Below are positions 23,984-32,696 of a stretch of DNA of 64,000 bases, one piece after another. Origin of the DNA: Acidobacteriota bacterium (lineage in GTDB: Bacteria; Acidobacteriota; Thermoanaerobaculia; Gp7-AA8). The stretch is taken from positions 62,001 through 126,000 of the forward strand of contig JAJXWV010000030.1 of assembly GCA_021781455.1 (NCBI GenBank). Reading direction: 5' to 3'. The translations under genes were made by a program, and so were the position numbers. Every line of letters begins with the position of its first letter. The first letter of the stretch is position 1. The notes beneath the pieces were generated by a model. That model searched no databases. It saw nothing but the letters and a program-made list of their open reading frames with translations, and had not been told where the DNA came from.

Positions 23984-24062
23984 TGTAGGGAAGCGCAGCA
24001 GCGCGTCCGCAACTCCAGGGGATCTTCTTGCGACGAGAGCTGCGGACGCGCTGCTGCGCGTC
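23984..24062. repeat. GTAGGGACGCG-family inverted repeat, copy 2
   Basis: GTAGGGAAGCGCAGCAGCG and its inverted copy at the right end (GCTGCTGCGCGTCCCTGCAC), each extended by TGCGGACGCG-type sequence, enclose a 30-bp spacer. It lies between the MobA-like gene and the serine hydrolase stop. Confidence 0.8.
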
Positions 24063-24088
24063 CCTGCACGTTGAGCGATCACGCCGCG

Positions 24089-24997
24089 TCACTGCGCGGC
24101 TTTGATCATCAGGTCGTCCACCGCGATGGCGAGATCGCCGAGGTATTCGTCGCCTTTGGGGTGGTGCGTAAGGCCGATGAGGATGTAGTGGCGGCCGGGG
24201 CCGGTGACGTCGGCGGTGTCGTGGAGCCAATCCTCCCACGTCCCCGACTTGCGGAGGATCTGAAGATTGCGCCCGGAGAGTGCCTTCGTGAACTTGAGGT
24301 CCTCGTGCGGAATGTCGGGCGAGGCAAAGATCTCACGCATGGTGCGCGAGGCGGCCGGCGAGACGAGCTTCCCCTGCTCGAGCATCAGGTAGTAGCGCAG
24401 CAGCTGCCGCACGGTCGCGGCGTGGGAGTGATTCGCGACCGGATCGCCGATGCGCTCGCTGCCGGGACCGTAGTGCTTCCCCATCCAGATTCCGCCGCCA
24501 TGCGCGGCATCGTAGAAACCGTACGAGTTCAGCACCTGCTGGATCTCGCGCAGCCCGAGCTGCCGAGAGTATTTCGCCGCCATCTCGTTGCTGGAGATCT
24601 TGATCATCATTCCCAGCTCGTGGCGGGTCTGCGGATCGAGGTGCGTGGCGGCGTCCGGGTGCAGCTGAAAGTACGCCAGCAGAATGCCGATCTTGGCCAC
24701 GCTCGCGGCGTACTGGATGCTGTCGGGCCGGAGCATGGCCAGCCTGAGGTGATCGAGGTCGAGCACGCCGATCGCAGTCTGCTCCTCCGTCATGCCGTAG
24801 CGCGCCCGGAGCTCCGCGTCGATGGACTGAAGGCTCGCCTGCAGCGACGGATCGACGGGCGTGTCGTAATCGAGGACGTACGACTGGAGCGCAGGATTCG
24901 GACGCGGCGCCGAGGCGCAGGCGAAGACGGTCATGAGGATGACGCAGCTGAGGATGTAGCAGAACGCTTTCGAGGCCACGGCTGGAGAGTATGCCAT
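24089..24997 (-). CDS. Class A beta-lactamase-related serine hydrolase, probable lipoprotein
   Basis: 302 residues from ATG 24997 (MAYSPAVASKAF). An N-terminal hydrophobic helix ends in LMTVFACASAP, a possible lipobox with Cys. The penicillin-recognising fold shows SxxK in YAASVAKIGILL, an SxN-like SSNEMAAKYS, and KSGT in ILRKSGTWEDW in place of KTG. It is probably a cell-envelope serine hydrolase or carboxypeptidase; beta-lactam hydrolysis cannot be assumed. The start lies 4 bp after the kinase-remnant stop, so it may share that transcript. Confidence 0.85.
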   Translation of the reverse strand: MAYSPAVASKAFCYILSCVILMTVFACASAPRPNPALQSYVLDYDTPVDPSLQASLQSIDAELRARYGMTEEQTAIGVLDLDHLRLAMLRPDSIQYAASVAKIGILLAYFQLHPDAATHLDPQTRHELGMMIKISSNEMAAKYSRQLGLREIQQVLNSYGFYDAAHGGGIWMGKHYGPGSERIGDPVANHSHAATVRQLLRYYLMLEQGKLVSPAASRTMREIFASPDIPHEDLKFTKALSGRNLQILRKSGTWEDWLHDTADVTGPGRHYILIGLTHHPKGDEYLGDLAIAVDDLMIKAAQ

Positions 24998-25001
24998 CGC
25001 C

Positions 25002-25631
25002 TCAGCGCAGCGCCGCATACTCGGCTCTCGCCTGCTTGACGATCGGAATGTCGGGATCCGAACCTTTCCACAGCGCGAGAACGTCCTCGTACGCGGATTT
25101 CGCCCTTCGCGGATCCCCCGCCATCGCGTACGCCCTCGCGATCTGGTAGCGGGCCAGCGCCTCCGCCCGGGCGGAGTCGGACGCAAGAGCCAACGCCACC
25201 GCAGCGCCGTACTCGATATCGCGAGCCCTGGAGAGCTCGAGGGCTTCCCCGGCTGCTCGCTTCGCCGCGACCGCGTCTCCGAAGAAACCGTTCCACAGCG
25301 CTTCTGCGGCCTTGAACTGCGCAGCACGTTCCCTTTCGCCGGACTGCTGGGCGATTGCGACCGCGCGCTGTGTCGCTGTCGCCGCTTCCCGCATTTGACC
25401 CGAGTACGCATGCACGAACGCCTGGTGGCCGTCGAGCCTGCTCTCCGCTTCGGAATCGCCATGGGCGAGCGACACCGCTCGATCCATCGCCGCCCGGTCG
25501 TTCATCAGGAAAGCGAGGTCGTATTGCTGAACGAGAAACTCCGGAGCTTCGACTTTGCGCTGCATCGCGCGGTCCAGCGTTGTTCCTTCCACCGGTCGGC
25601 CAGCGCTGTCCGGCCGTGCCTTCGTATCCAA
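25002..25631 (-). pseudogene. Truncated and internally deleted TPR region of a Ser/Thr protein kinase
   Basis: About 209 codons are open. They match only the C-terminal TPR half typical of acidobacterial kinases: YDLAFLMNDRAAMDRAV, GFFGDAVAAKRAAGEALEL, IEYGAAVALALASDSARAEA, and the hallmark end YEDVLALWKGSDPDIPIVKQ then ARAEYAAL. The kinase domain and first TPRs are missing. Between SDSARAEAL and YQIARAYAMAGD roughly 90 residues normally present in this family appear deleted in frame. The only start is a TTG in unrelated sequence. The intact kinase at 25990 ends differently, so this is not its displaced tail. Confidence 0.7.
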
Positions 25632-25825
25632 CCTTCATGTCCCTCGGCACCAGAGCGGGCCATCTTTCGAAGAACGGCTACGTCTTCTACATGTTCGGCT
25701 GCGGGGGCGGCGGTGCACCGGGCGGCCGAGTGTATTCGTCGCGCCAGTTCACGATCAGCACGCACTCCTTCAGCGGCAGAGGCCGCGCGACGCAGCACTG
25801 AACGGAGGCCGTGATGAGCCCCCTC

Positions 25826-25871
25826 ATCCGGCCTTCGGCCACCTTCTCCCCCGCTGGCGCGGGGGAGAAGG
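25826..25871. terminator. Strong hairpin downstream of the kinase gene
   Basis: CCTTCTCCCCCGC (25842-25854) pairs with GCGGGGGAGAAGG (25859-25871) around TGGC, a 13-bp stem. A CCGGCCTTCGGCC mini-hairpin precedes it. It sits 119 bp beyond the kinase stop. Similar CCTTCTCCCCC hairpins are common dispersed repeats in high-GC genomes, so it may be a repeat rather than a dedicated terminator. Confidence 0.6.
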
Positions 25872-25989
25872 GCCTCGATTGATGATCTCGCGAGGATTCG
25901 TCAAAGCATCGCCAGGGACAGGTCCTGGGGTGATCGGGCGGAACGCCGGCATGCTCACCGCTCAATATCGCCGGTCGGCGAGGCGCCTC

Positions 25990-28188
25990 TCACGAGGCGG
26001 CCGGGTAGAGGCGCTCGAACTCCGGATTTCCGTGGAGCGGGGCGAGGTCGGGATCCTGCCGCGTCCACGTCGAGTCGCGGTAGCCCGACTCCCAGGCCTT
26101 CCGGATCGCGATCAGGGCATCGTCCGTATTCGCCATTGCGCAGAAGACGCACGCCGTGTTGTACAGGATCATCGAGTCGTCCGGGCGGAGCACCATGGCC
26201 ATGCTCGCTTCGCGCTTGGCGTCGTCGTGGCGTCCAAGGGACGCGTAGTCGCCAGCGAGCAGAACGCGAGCGCGTGCGTCCTCCGGCACTTTCTTGAGGT
26301 GCGCCTCGTAGATCGCAATCTCGCGGTGAAGATAGTTCGCCAGCGCATCCTTCTTGCCCAGCGCGCCGAGCGAGTTGTGGATCGGAATGGTGGTGTTGTA
26401 GTTCTCGCCCGAGTGGGCGAGGGCTTCCTCCATCATGTCGACGACATCCTGGTAGCGGCCGGCTGAGAAATACGTTCGACCTAACAGGTAGTAGCCGCCG
26501 TCGAGATCGGGATTGCGACTCAGCGCCGCCTTGATCTTCTCGATCGTCTCTTCGTAGTGGCCCTCCGCGAACGTCACCCACGCCTCGGCCAGCTGGATCT
26601 CCGGTGCATCGTGGCCGGAGGCGCTGGCCTTCTGCGTCGCGGCGATGGCGCGGTCGATCCACTGCTGCTGCCGTTCGAAGTGGTAGTAGTACTGCGCGCA
26701 CACGTTGGCCACGCCTGCGTGTGCAAGGGCGAACTCCGGGTCGAGTGCCGCGGCGTTCTCGTACATCTGGAGCGCGACCTGCAGGTCCTGCCGCCCAACC
26801 CTCCGCGCGTAATTGCGGCCGCGCAAGTAGAGGTCGTAGGCCTGCAGGTTCTCCGTCGGCTTCGCCGAAAGCGCCTGCTGCTCCTGCGGGGAGAGGGTGA
26901 TCCGGAGGGCCGCCGCGATCTTCTGCGCGATCTCGTCCTGCACCTCGAAGACGTCCTTCATCTCGCGGTCGTACCGCTCGGACCAGAGGGGGAAATTCGT
27001 CGCTGCGTCGAGCAGCTGGGCGTTGATGCGCAGCCGCGCGCCGGCCCGCCTCAGACTGCCGGCGAGCACGTACGACACGCCGAGCTCCTTCCCCACCTGA
27101 CCGGCAGTGACAGGCTTGCCGCGGTAGGCCAGCACCATGGCGCGGGAGAACGTCTTCAGCCCTTTGATCTTCGACAACTCGGTGGTGATGTCCTCGGTGA
27201 TGCCGTCGCGGAGATACTCATCCTCTTTCACGCCGCTGAGGTTTTCGAAATACAGCACGGCGATCGAATGCTCCCGCAGGGCCGCCGTGGCGCGGCTCCC
27301 GCTGCTGTCGGCAGCGGCGCGGCCGCCCGAGTCGAGGTCGCGTTTCAGGCGCTTGAGCGCCGTCTTGAGGTCGTTCGCCGTCTGGAACCGGAGCTCGCGA
27401 TCCTTCTCGAGCGCCTGCGCGAGAATGCGCTGCAGCTCCTGCGGAAGCGACGGGTTGAGCTGCGTCACCGGCTGAGGATCGCGGTTGAGAATGGATTCGA
27501 AGATCACCGCTGAGGTGTCGCCCTGGAAGGGAAGCACGCCCGTCGCCATCTGATAGAGCACCGTGCCGAACGAGAAGAGATCAGTGCGCGAATCGGTGAC
27601 CAGGCCACGCGCCTGCTCCGGCGACATGTAGGACACCGTTCCGACCGCGGTACCGGCCGAGGTCAGCTCGTCCGTCCGGACGGCCGTGACCATCGCCGAC
27701 GGTTCGGCGCCTTCGCGGCGTTCGATCTTCGCCAGGCCGAAGTCGAGAATCTTCGCCTGTCCCCGCGAGGTGATGAAGATGTTCGCCGGTTTCAGATCGC
27801 GGTGAACGATGCCGTGCGAATTCGCTGACTCGAGTGCGTCGACGATCTGCAGTCCGAACATCAGAAGCGATTCGAGATCGAACGGCCCGCGGCGGATGCG
27901 ATCGGCGAGCGACTCGCCATCGAGCAGTTCCATGGCGATGAACTGCTCCGAGCCCGCCTGTTCGATGCCGTGGATGGTGCAGATGTTCGGATGGTTGAGG
28001 GCCGAGGCCGCGCGGGCCTCACGCTGAAATCGCTGCAGCGAAGCCTCGTCACTGGCCATCGACGGCGGAAGAAACTTCAGCGCGACGTGGCGGCCGAGAT
28101 TCGTGTCCTCCGCTTCGTAGACCACACCCATCCCACCCTTTCCGAGTTGCGAAAGGATCTTGTAGTGGGAAATCGTCTGACCGATCAT
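25990..28188 (-). CDS. Cytosolic Ser/Thr protein kinase with TolB-like and TPR regions
   Basis: 732 residues. The kinase domain (1-280) is complete: glycine loop GKGGMGVVYEA (17-27), ATP lysine 38 (VALKFLPP), HRDLKPAN (129-136), DFG (149-151) and SPEQ (189-192). Residues ~310-440 (IAVLYFENLSGVKEDEYLRD onward) match the TolB-like N-terminal domain that often follows such kinases or adenylate cyclase-type regulators. Residues ~450-730 are TPR repeats (LAHAGVANVCAQYYYHFERQ; LGRTYFSAGRYQDVVDMMEE). No transmembrane helix is visible. Targets are unknown. This architecture is characteristic of Acidobacteriota. Confidence 0.93.
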   Translation of the reverse strand: MIGQTISHYKILSQLGKGGMGVVYEAEDTNLGRHVALKFLPPSMASDEASLQRFQREARAASALNHPNICTIHGIEQAGSEQFIAMELLDGESLADRIRRGPFDLESLLMFGLQIVDALESANSHGIVHRDLKPANIFITSRGQAKILDFGLAKIERREGAEPSAMVTAVRTDELTSAGTAVGTVSYMSPEQARGLVTDSRTDLFSFGTVLYQMATGVLPFQGDTSAVIFESILNRDPQPVTQLNPSLPQELQRILAQALEKDRELRFQTANDLKTALKRLKRDLDSGGRAAADSSGSRATAALREHSIAVLYFENLSGVKEDEYLRDGITEDITTELSKIKGLKTFSRAMVLAYRGKPVTAGQVGKELGVSYVLAGSLRRAGARLRINAQLLDAATNFPLWSERYDREMKDVFEVQDEIAQKIAAALRITLSPQEQQALSAKPTENLQAYDLYLRGRNYARRVGRQDLQVALQMYENAAALDPEFALAHAGVANVCAQYYYHFERQQQWIDRAIAATQKASASGHDAPEIQLAEAWVTFAEGHYEETIEKIKAALSRNPDLDGGYYLLGRTYFSAGRYQDVVDMMEEALAHSGENYNTTIPIHNSLGALGKKDALANYLHREIAIYEAHLKKVPEDARARVLLAGDYASLGRHDDAKREASMAMVLRPDDSMILYNTACVFCAMANTDDALIAIRKAWESGYRDSTWTRQDPDLAPLHGNPEFERLYPAAS

Positions 28189-28355
28189 CCGAGCTCCTCA
28201 GCTTACGAACCTCTCCAGAACGAGACCCCGCACCGACGCGATGCGCATCGCGAAGCGTGTGGAGGTCGCCGCATTCAAAGTAGGTAAGGTGGGCATTGTA
28301 CGCTCGCGGGCGGCAGCGGCGATTGCAGGAGTGCCCCGACCCTTGGCGCTGCACT

Positions 28356-28395
28356 GAAGAACTCAGCCGTCTGCAGAAGAACTCAGCCGTCTGCA
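28356..28395. repeat. Two tandem copies of a 20-bp unit
   Basis: GAAGAACTCAGCCGTCTGCA occurs twice in direct succession (28356-28375, 28376-28395) between the kinase promoter region and the alpha/beta hydrolase 3' end. The surrounding 28189-28536 stretch has no credible gene. Confidence 0.85.
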
Positions 28396-28536
28396 AAGGA
28401 ACAGAGGCGGCGAAGCCGCCGAAAGAATTTGGCGGCGGCCGTCAGCCCGCCGAAACTCAGGCGTTCGATTCCGTCGAGGGCGCGGAGCGCCCGGCAGAAA
28501 TCTCCGCGAAGAATGTCAGCGGTTCAGGATCCTCGG

Positions 28537-29292
28537 TCAGACCGCCCGCAGCGTTTTCACGAACGCAGCCATCTTCCGCAGCACGAGCTCCGGCTGATCG
28601 CGATGGGCCGCGTGACCGGCGCCCGGCACATGCAGCGTCTGAACCGGGGCGCGCACCTGCCGCTCGATCGCCTCGACCTGCTTCCAGGTGCCGTACTCGT
28701 CATCGCTTCCCTGGATCACCAGTATCGGCACTTCGATCTCCGGCAGGTACTCTTCGATGTTCCAGTCGCGGAACGCCGGGTCCAGCCAGACGTCGTTCCA
28801 GCCCCGAAAGGCGTTGTCGACGTCGCGGTGATGGCGCGCGAGGCGGTTGCGGAGATCGGTCGTCTCCCAGGCACCCTTCATGGCCGCGATGCTCTCGATG
28901 CTGAGCGTCTCGACGAAGACGTGCGGCGCTTCGAGGATGAGCCCCCGCAACGGACCCGACACGTTGCGGCCTGCATAGATCAGGGCGATGGAGGCGCCAT
29001 CGCTATGGCCCACCACGATGGCCTCGCGAACGCCATGGTGGCGCATGACCTCGGCGAGGACGTCCGCTTCGTCGTGCATGTACCCGACGGGTCGGGGCAG
29101 CTCGGCCGGCGGAGAGGATCCGTAACCACGGCGCGAGTAGACGAGGGCACCGCAGCCGGACTCGTCCGCGAGCCGGCGCGGAAAGTCGCGCCACAGCGAG
29201 GCCGACCCGAGGCCTTCGTGAAGAAAGACGAGCGTCGGAGCGGCGCCGGCCGGAGGGCCGTACCAGATCGATTCGAGGTTAGTGCTGTGCAA
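28537..29292 (-). CDS. Alpha/beta hydrolase
   Basis: 251 residues from a TTG at 29292. The frame stays open upstream only because the CCGAGGAA repeat is read as a Pro/Arg/Glu-rich run, which is not credible protein. Hydrolase landmarks: LVFLHEGLGSASLWRDFPRR (oxyanion loop), CGALVYSRRGYGSS, the nucleophile elbow VVGHSDGASIAL, VIQGSDDEYGTW with the acid, and GAGHAAHRDQPELVL with the catalytic His. It resembles the MhpC/pimeloyl-type hydrolases found near aromatic-acid ligases, such as the divergent CoA ligase next door. The substrate is unknown. Confidence 0.82.
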   Translation of the reverse strand: MHSTNLESIWYGPPAGAAPTLVFLHEGLGSASLWRDFPRRLADESGCGALVYSRRGYGSSPPAELPRPVGYMHDEADVLAEVMRHHGVREAIVVGHSDGASIALIYAGRNVSGPLRGLILEAPHVFVETLSIESIAAMKGAWETTDLRNRLARHHRDVDNAFRGWNDVWLDPAFRDWNIEEYLPEIEVPILVIQGSDDEYGTWKQVEAIERQVRAPVQTLHVPGAGHAAHRDQPELVLRKMAAFVKTLRAV

Positions 29293-29298
29293 AACGGT

Positions 29299-29506
29299 TG
29301 TGACGGGTTCCTCGGGTTCCTCGGGGTTCCTCGGGGTCCTCGGGTTCCTCGGGGTTCCTCGGGTTCCTCGGGTTCCTCGGGGTTCCTCGGGGTTCCTCGG
29401 GGTTCCTCGGGGAACCTTCGGTGTTTTCGACACGCTCGAGCAGCCGAGGAACCGAGGAACCGAGGAACCGAGGAACCGAGGAACCGAGACACGCGACCAG
29501 CAGCCG
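29299..29506. repeat. CCGAGGAA octamer hairpin in a divergent promoter region
   Basis: The left arm (29307-29421) is a run of GGTTCCTCGG units of 8-10 bp with variable numbers of G. The right arm (29441-29487) holds six inverted units (CCGAGGAA). Between them is about 20 bp (TTTTCGACACGCTCGAGCAG). The array fills nearly all of the gap between the divergent alpha/beta hydrolase and CoA ligase genes, so both promoters must lie inside or next to it. Confidence 0.92.
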
Positions 29507-29528
29507 CATAATAGCCGCACATTCCCCC

Positions 29529-31070
29529 ATGTACGTTCGCGCCGCCGATCGCCTTCCTCTGCAATTCAACGCAGCCGAGTGGTTCATCGGCCGCCACGCC
29601 GCCGAGGGCCGCGGGAGCCGAACGGCGATCATCGATGAGGAAGGCTCGCTCTCCTATGGCTTGCTCGACGAGGCCGTTCGCCGCTTTGCGCGGGTTCTTC
29701 GCGATGCCGGCGTCCGCCGCGACGAGCGGGTGGCATTCGTTGCGCCGGACTCGCGGTGGCTGTCGATAGGGTTCTGGGGGGCAATCGCCGCGGGCGCGGT
29801 CGCGGTGCCGGTCAACACACTCCTGACGGCATCCGATTTCCGCAGTGTTCTCGAGGACTGCGGCGCGCGCGTCACCGTGGTCGATCCCCAGATCGTCGAC
29901 CCTGCGGCACTCTCTTCGATCGATACCGAAGTGTGGACCGTCGACGACATGCGGAAGCGTCTCGAAGGGGCGGCAGCGCAGCCGGCGTATGCGGCAACGC
30001 ATCGCGATGCGATGGCCTTTTTCCTTTACTCGAGCGGCACGACCGGCGAGCCGAAAGGCGTGGTGCATCTGCAGCACGACATGTGGATCTGCTGCGAGAC
30101 CTACGGCACGTCCGTTCTCGAGATCCGGCCGGATGACCGTTGCTTCAGCGTGGCGAAGCTTTTCTTCGCGTACGGACTCGGCAACGCGCAGTATTTTCCG
30201 TTCCATGTCGGCGCGGCGGCAGTCCTGTTCGCTGGCCGCCCGACGCCGGCCGCCGTGTTCGACGTCGTCCGCACCCATCGTCCGACGCTGTTCTTCGGCG
30301 TACCCACCGCATTCGCGAACATGCTCTCCGCGATCGAGGACGGTGCCGCCGCCGATTTCACGTCGGTGCGGACGTGCGTCAGCGCAGGCGAATCTCTTCC
30401 CGCGGCGATTCTCGAACGCTGGCGCGCCCGCACCGGCACCGACATTCTCGACGGCATCGGCTCGACCGAGATCTGCCACATCTTTCTGACCAACCGGCGC
30501 GGCGACATTCGTCCGGGATCGAGCGGCAAGCCCGTCGCTGGATACGAGCTCGACATCGTCGACGAGAGCGGGCGCCCGGTCGAAACCGGCCAGATGGGCG
30601 ACCTGATCGTGCGCGGCGACTCGACCATGGCGCTGTACTGGAACAAGCACGAAGCCACGAAGTCGGCCTTGAACGGCGACTGGATCCGTACGGGCGACAA
30701 GTACACGCGCGATGCGGACGGCTACTACGTTCACGGAGGCCGCTCGGACGACATGATCAAGGCCGGCGGCATCTGGGTCTCTCCGGTCGAAGTCGAAGCG
30801 GCGCTGATCCGCCATCCGTCGGTCCTCGAATGTGCGGTCATCGCCATCGAGGACGAAGATGGTCTTCACAAACCACACGCCTACGTGGTGCTGCAGCCGG
30901 GCGTCAGGGCGGACGAGATGATCACGTTCGAGCTGCGCGAGTTCGTGAGGGGAATGCTCGCGCCGTACAAGTGCCCGAAGAGCATCCGTGTAGTCGACGA
31001 GCTGCCGAAGACGGCGACGGGGAAGCTGAAGCGCTTCGAGCTTCGCAAGAGGGCGGGATCGCGGGAGTAG
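29529..31070 (+). CDS. Benzoate-CoA ligase family acyl-CoA synthetase
   Basis: 513 residues from ATG 29529 (MYVRAADRLPLQFNAAEWFI). This ANL-superfamily enzyme forms acyl-AMP then acyl-CoA in the cytosol. Motifs: FLYSSGTTGEPKGVVH (P-loop-like A3), FFAYGLGNAQYFPFHVGA, DGIGSTEICHIFLTNR (A5), GDWIRTGDKY (A7 region), GRSDDMIKAGGIWVSP, and the catalytic lysine in PKTATGKLKR. LFFAYGLGN and GSTEICHIFL are typical of BadA/BclA aromatic-acid ligases. Without other aromatic degradation genes here the substrate is open. It is divergent from a hydrolase across the octamer array. Confidence 0.9.
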   Translation: MYVRAADRLPLQFNAAEWFIGRHAAEGRGSRTAIIDEEGSLSYGLLDEAVRRFARVLRDAGVRRDERVAFVAPDSRWLSIGFWGAIAAGAVAVPVNTLLTASDFRSVLEDCGARVTVVDPQIVDPAALSSIDTEVWTVDDMRKRLEGAAAQPAYAATHRDAMAFFLYSSGTTGEPKGVVHLQHDMWICCETYGTSVLEIRPDDRCFSVAKLFFAYGLGNAQYFPFHVGAAAVLFAGRPTPAAVFDVVRTHRPTLFFGVPTAFANMLSAIEDGAAADFTSVRTCVSAGESLPAAILERWRARTGTDILDGIGSTEICHIFLTNRRGDIRPGSSGKPVAGYELDIVDESGRPVETGQMGDLIVRGDSTMALYWNKHEATKSALNGDWIRTGDKYTRDADGYYVHGGRSDDMIKAGGIWVSPVEVEAALIRHPSVLECAVIAIEDEDGLHKPHAYVVLQPGVRADEMITFELREFVRGMLAPYKCPKSIRVVDELPKTATGKLKRFELRKRAGSRE

Positions 31071-31148
31071 GTTCAGGCCTGAACCAAAAGAGCGGTCGCG
31101 AGGTAAGACGGCAGGGGCGAGCCTCGGAGACAACGAAAGGAAGGAGTC

Positions 31149-31444
31149 ATGGCCATGGATGAACTACGACAACAGCTGCTGGACCTTCTGACCCGCGATC
31201 ACGCACACGCCGGGTTCGACGCGGCCGTGAAAAACGTCCCCCCGGCGATTTGCGGCAAACGGCTCTGATGCGCGATGTGCTCGTGATCGCCGATCACAAC
31301 GCCTACCACGTCGGCCAGATGATCCAGCTTCGCCGAATCCTCGGCGCCTGGCCGGCACAGTGGCGCGGGAACGCGTCGTTCGCGCGATCGGTGTCGTTTG
31401 ACCACAGAGCTCACCGAGAGCACGGAGGCTTCGTCGCGATCTGA
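31149..31444 (+). pseudogene. DinB-family protein with large internal deletion
   Basis: A good ribosome site (AAGGAG) precedes ATG 31149, which reads MAMDELRQQLLDLLTRDHAH, then AGFDAAVKNVPPA. This is the usual start of a DinB-like four-helix bundle. The frame then hits TGA (31266). In another frame GDLRQTALMRDVLVIADHNA and YHVGQMIQLRRILGAWP give the family's C-terminal helix with its metal-ligand HNAYHVGQ. About 100 middle codons are gone and the halves are out of frame, so the product is not functional. Downstream the frame runs into a short inverted repeat. Confidence 0.8.
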
Positions 31445-31475
31445 ATCGCTCCGCGATCTCAGTGTCCTCTGTGGT
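31401..31475. repeat. ACCACAGAG inverted repeat
   Basis: ACCACAGAGCTCACCGAGAG at the left and CTCTGTGGT at the right are inverted around TCGCGATCTGAATCGCTCCGCGA, itself a small hairpin. It resembles the CACAGAGAA array at 52827. Confidence 0.65.
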
Positions 31476-31580
31476 GAAGAGAAGAACACCTTCGACTTCG
31501 ACCGCTGAGAGTGGCCGATCGGCCGAACTCCACAATCTGGTGCTGCGACTCTAAGGAAGCAGCGATACCATGAGCGGAGG

Positions 31581-31886
31581 ATGAAGACCTGCGCGGAGCA
31601 CCATCATGAGCATCGCCAGTTGCCGTGTCCCTGGCGTGCCTGCCCGAACAGCGAAAATGCGCCCGATACCGTCGAAGTGCCGCGGCACACCGGCCCTGGA
31701 CAAATGACGAGCGCCGAGGGCCACTTCGATTCTCCGCCACCGCCGCGCGTGTTCGCGCGGGAAGCGTGGAGCTGCGAGCAATGCGCAGCGTCCGGCTGGG
31801 CCTGGGTTGAAGCCGGCGCGGAGCCGCGCGCGGACCGCTGCCCGCATCGCCGACGCCCCACCGTGGTGCCGCGCGCCAGGCGGTGA
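31581..31886 (+). CDS. Small Cys/His-rich hypothetical protein
   Basis: 101 residues with several potential metal ligands: CAEHHHEH near the N-terminus, CPWRACPNS, WSCEQC and CPHRR. GC at third codon positions is high in this frame, consistent with coding, and the CPWxxCP and CxxC pattern suggests a zinc-binding protein. The C-terminal part is Arg/Pro-rich and could be out-of-frame read-through. No family is recognised. It ends 18 bp before the convergent secreted-protein stop. It may equally be chance: antisense frames are also open. Confidence 0.4.
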   Translation: MKTCAEHHHEHRQLPCPWRACPNSENAPDTVEVPRHTGPGQMTSAEGHFDSPPPPRVFAREAWSCEQCAASGWAWVEAGAEPRADRCPHRRRPTVVPRARR

Positions 31887-31904
31887 GGATGACGTTCATC
31901 GCGA

Positions 31905-32615
31905 TCACCGCCGTTTCCGCGTGTAAGCAATCGCGTTTTCGAGCTGGTTGACGAAGTCGGACTCCGTTCGTGCCGGCTCGAGCGCGGCGCGGCGCCGGGA
32001 TGCGACGACGGCTTTCCCGTTCTCGAGATGAAACGTTCCCGAGCCGAGGGCGCGGAATGCACCCGCTGCCGGAATCACCATCAGGAGAAAGTAGTACGGC
32101 TCGTCGAGATGAAAGAGTTGCGCGTCAGGCTCGGTGGCCCGCACGAAGACGTTGTTGACCATCAGCGTGCCGCCGGGACGCGCAACCACGATGACGTCGC
32201 CCGGGTGGACGCTGTTCGTGGCGTCGCCCAGAACCGAAAGGACCCGAACGGCGTATTCGGAGAAGAGGAACGTCCGCTTCGCGTTCGGCAACGACCGCCG
32301 CTCCAGGGGAATGCCTTTGATGACGAGGTCGGAATTCGCGACGCCGTTCAGCAGGACGGGGTTGACGCTCGCGGGGAGAGTCGCGGGGTCGACGTGCGCA
32401 ACAAACGAACCTTCCATGCTGCGGGAGACGACCACGTGCTTTTCGCCGGCTCCGGCCGCGCGCGCTGCACGTGCGTCGATCGTCTCTTCGGTCGTGTAGA
32501 CGTCGAAGTACGAGGCGAGCTTTGCATCCACTGCAGGGGACGTGTTCAGGAACGGCTGCGCCGCCGCCGAGATTGCGCAGACGAGCGCAATGAGACCACT
32601 GACCACAACTCTCAT
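31905..32615 (-). CDS. Secreted hypothetical protein
   Basis: 236 residues with a signal peptide (MRVVVSGLIALVCAISAAAQ) and an otherwise soluble, mixed alpha/beta composition. A central stretch (TNSVHPGDVIVVARPGGTLM, VNNVFVRATEPDAQLFHLDE) resembles a beta-rich binding domain but was not assigned. The C-terminus is basic (NAIAYTRKRR). A purine-rich site (GGAAGGTCC) lies just before the ATG. It stands alone. The frame has strong GC bias at third positions and no competing plus-strand frame of similar quality, so it is probably real. Confidence 0.7.
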   Translation of the reverse strand: MRVVVSGLIALVCAISAAAQPFLNTSPAVDAKLASYFDVYTTEETIDARAARAAGAGEKHVVVSRSMEGSFVAHVDPATLPASVNPVLLNGVANSDLVIKGIPLERRSLPNAKRTFLFSEYAVRVLSVLGDATNSVHPGDVIVVARPGGTLMVNNVFVRATEPDAQLFHLDEPYYFLLMVIPAAGAFRALGSGTFHLENGKAVVASRRRAALEPARTESDFVNQLENAIAYTRKRR

Positions 32616-32696
32616 GGACCTTCCTCCGTGTGATTTCGACTGAGACGGAGCGCGGACTCCACGAAGGGGCTCGTTCCGGCTGCTGTCGTACCAACA

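Noticed and set aside
25637-25801. Short plus frame (AKNGYVFYMFGCGG-like) resembling a pilin C-terminus
   Set aside because: The GYVFYMF stretch is suggestive of a pilin-type tail, but the match is too short, with no start, no N-terminal helix and no second conserved cysteine.
28980-31133. Minus-strand frame of 717 codons opposite the CoA ligase
   Set aside because: The plus strand encodes a complete ANL-family ligase; the minus frame also runs through the CCGAGGAA repeat.
31266-31268. TGA in the DinB gene considered as Sec
   Set aside because: The family sequence resumes in a different frame and lacks about 100 residues, so this is a deletion, not recoding.
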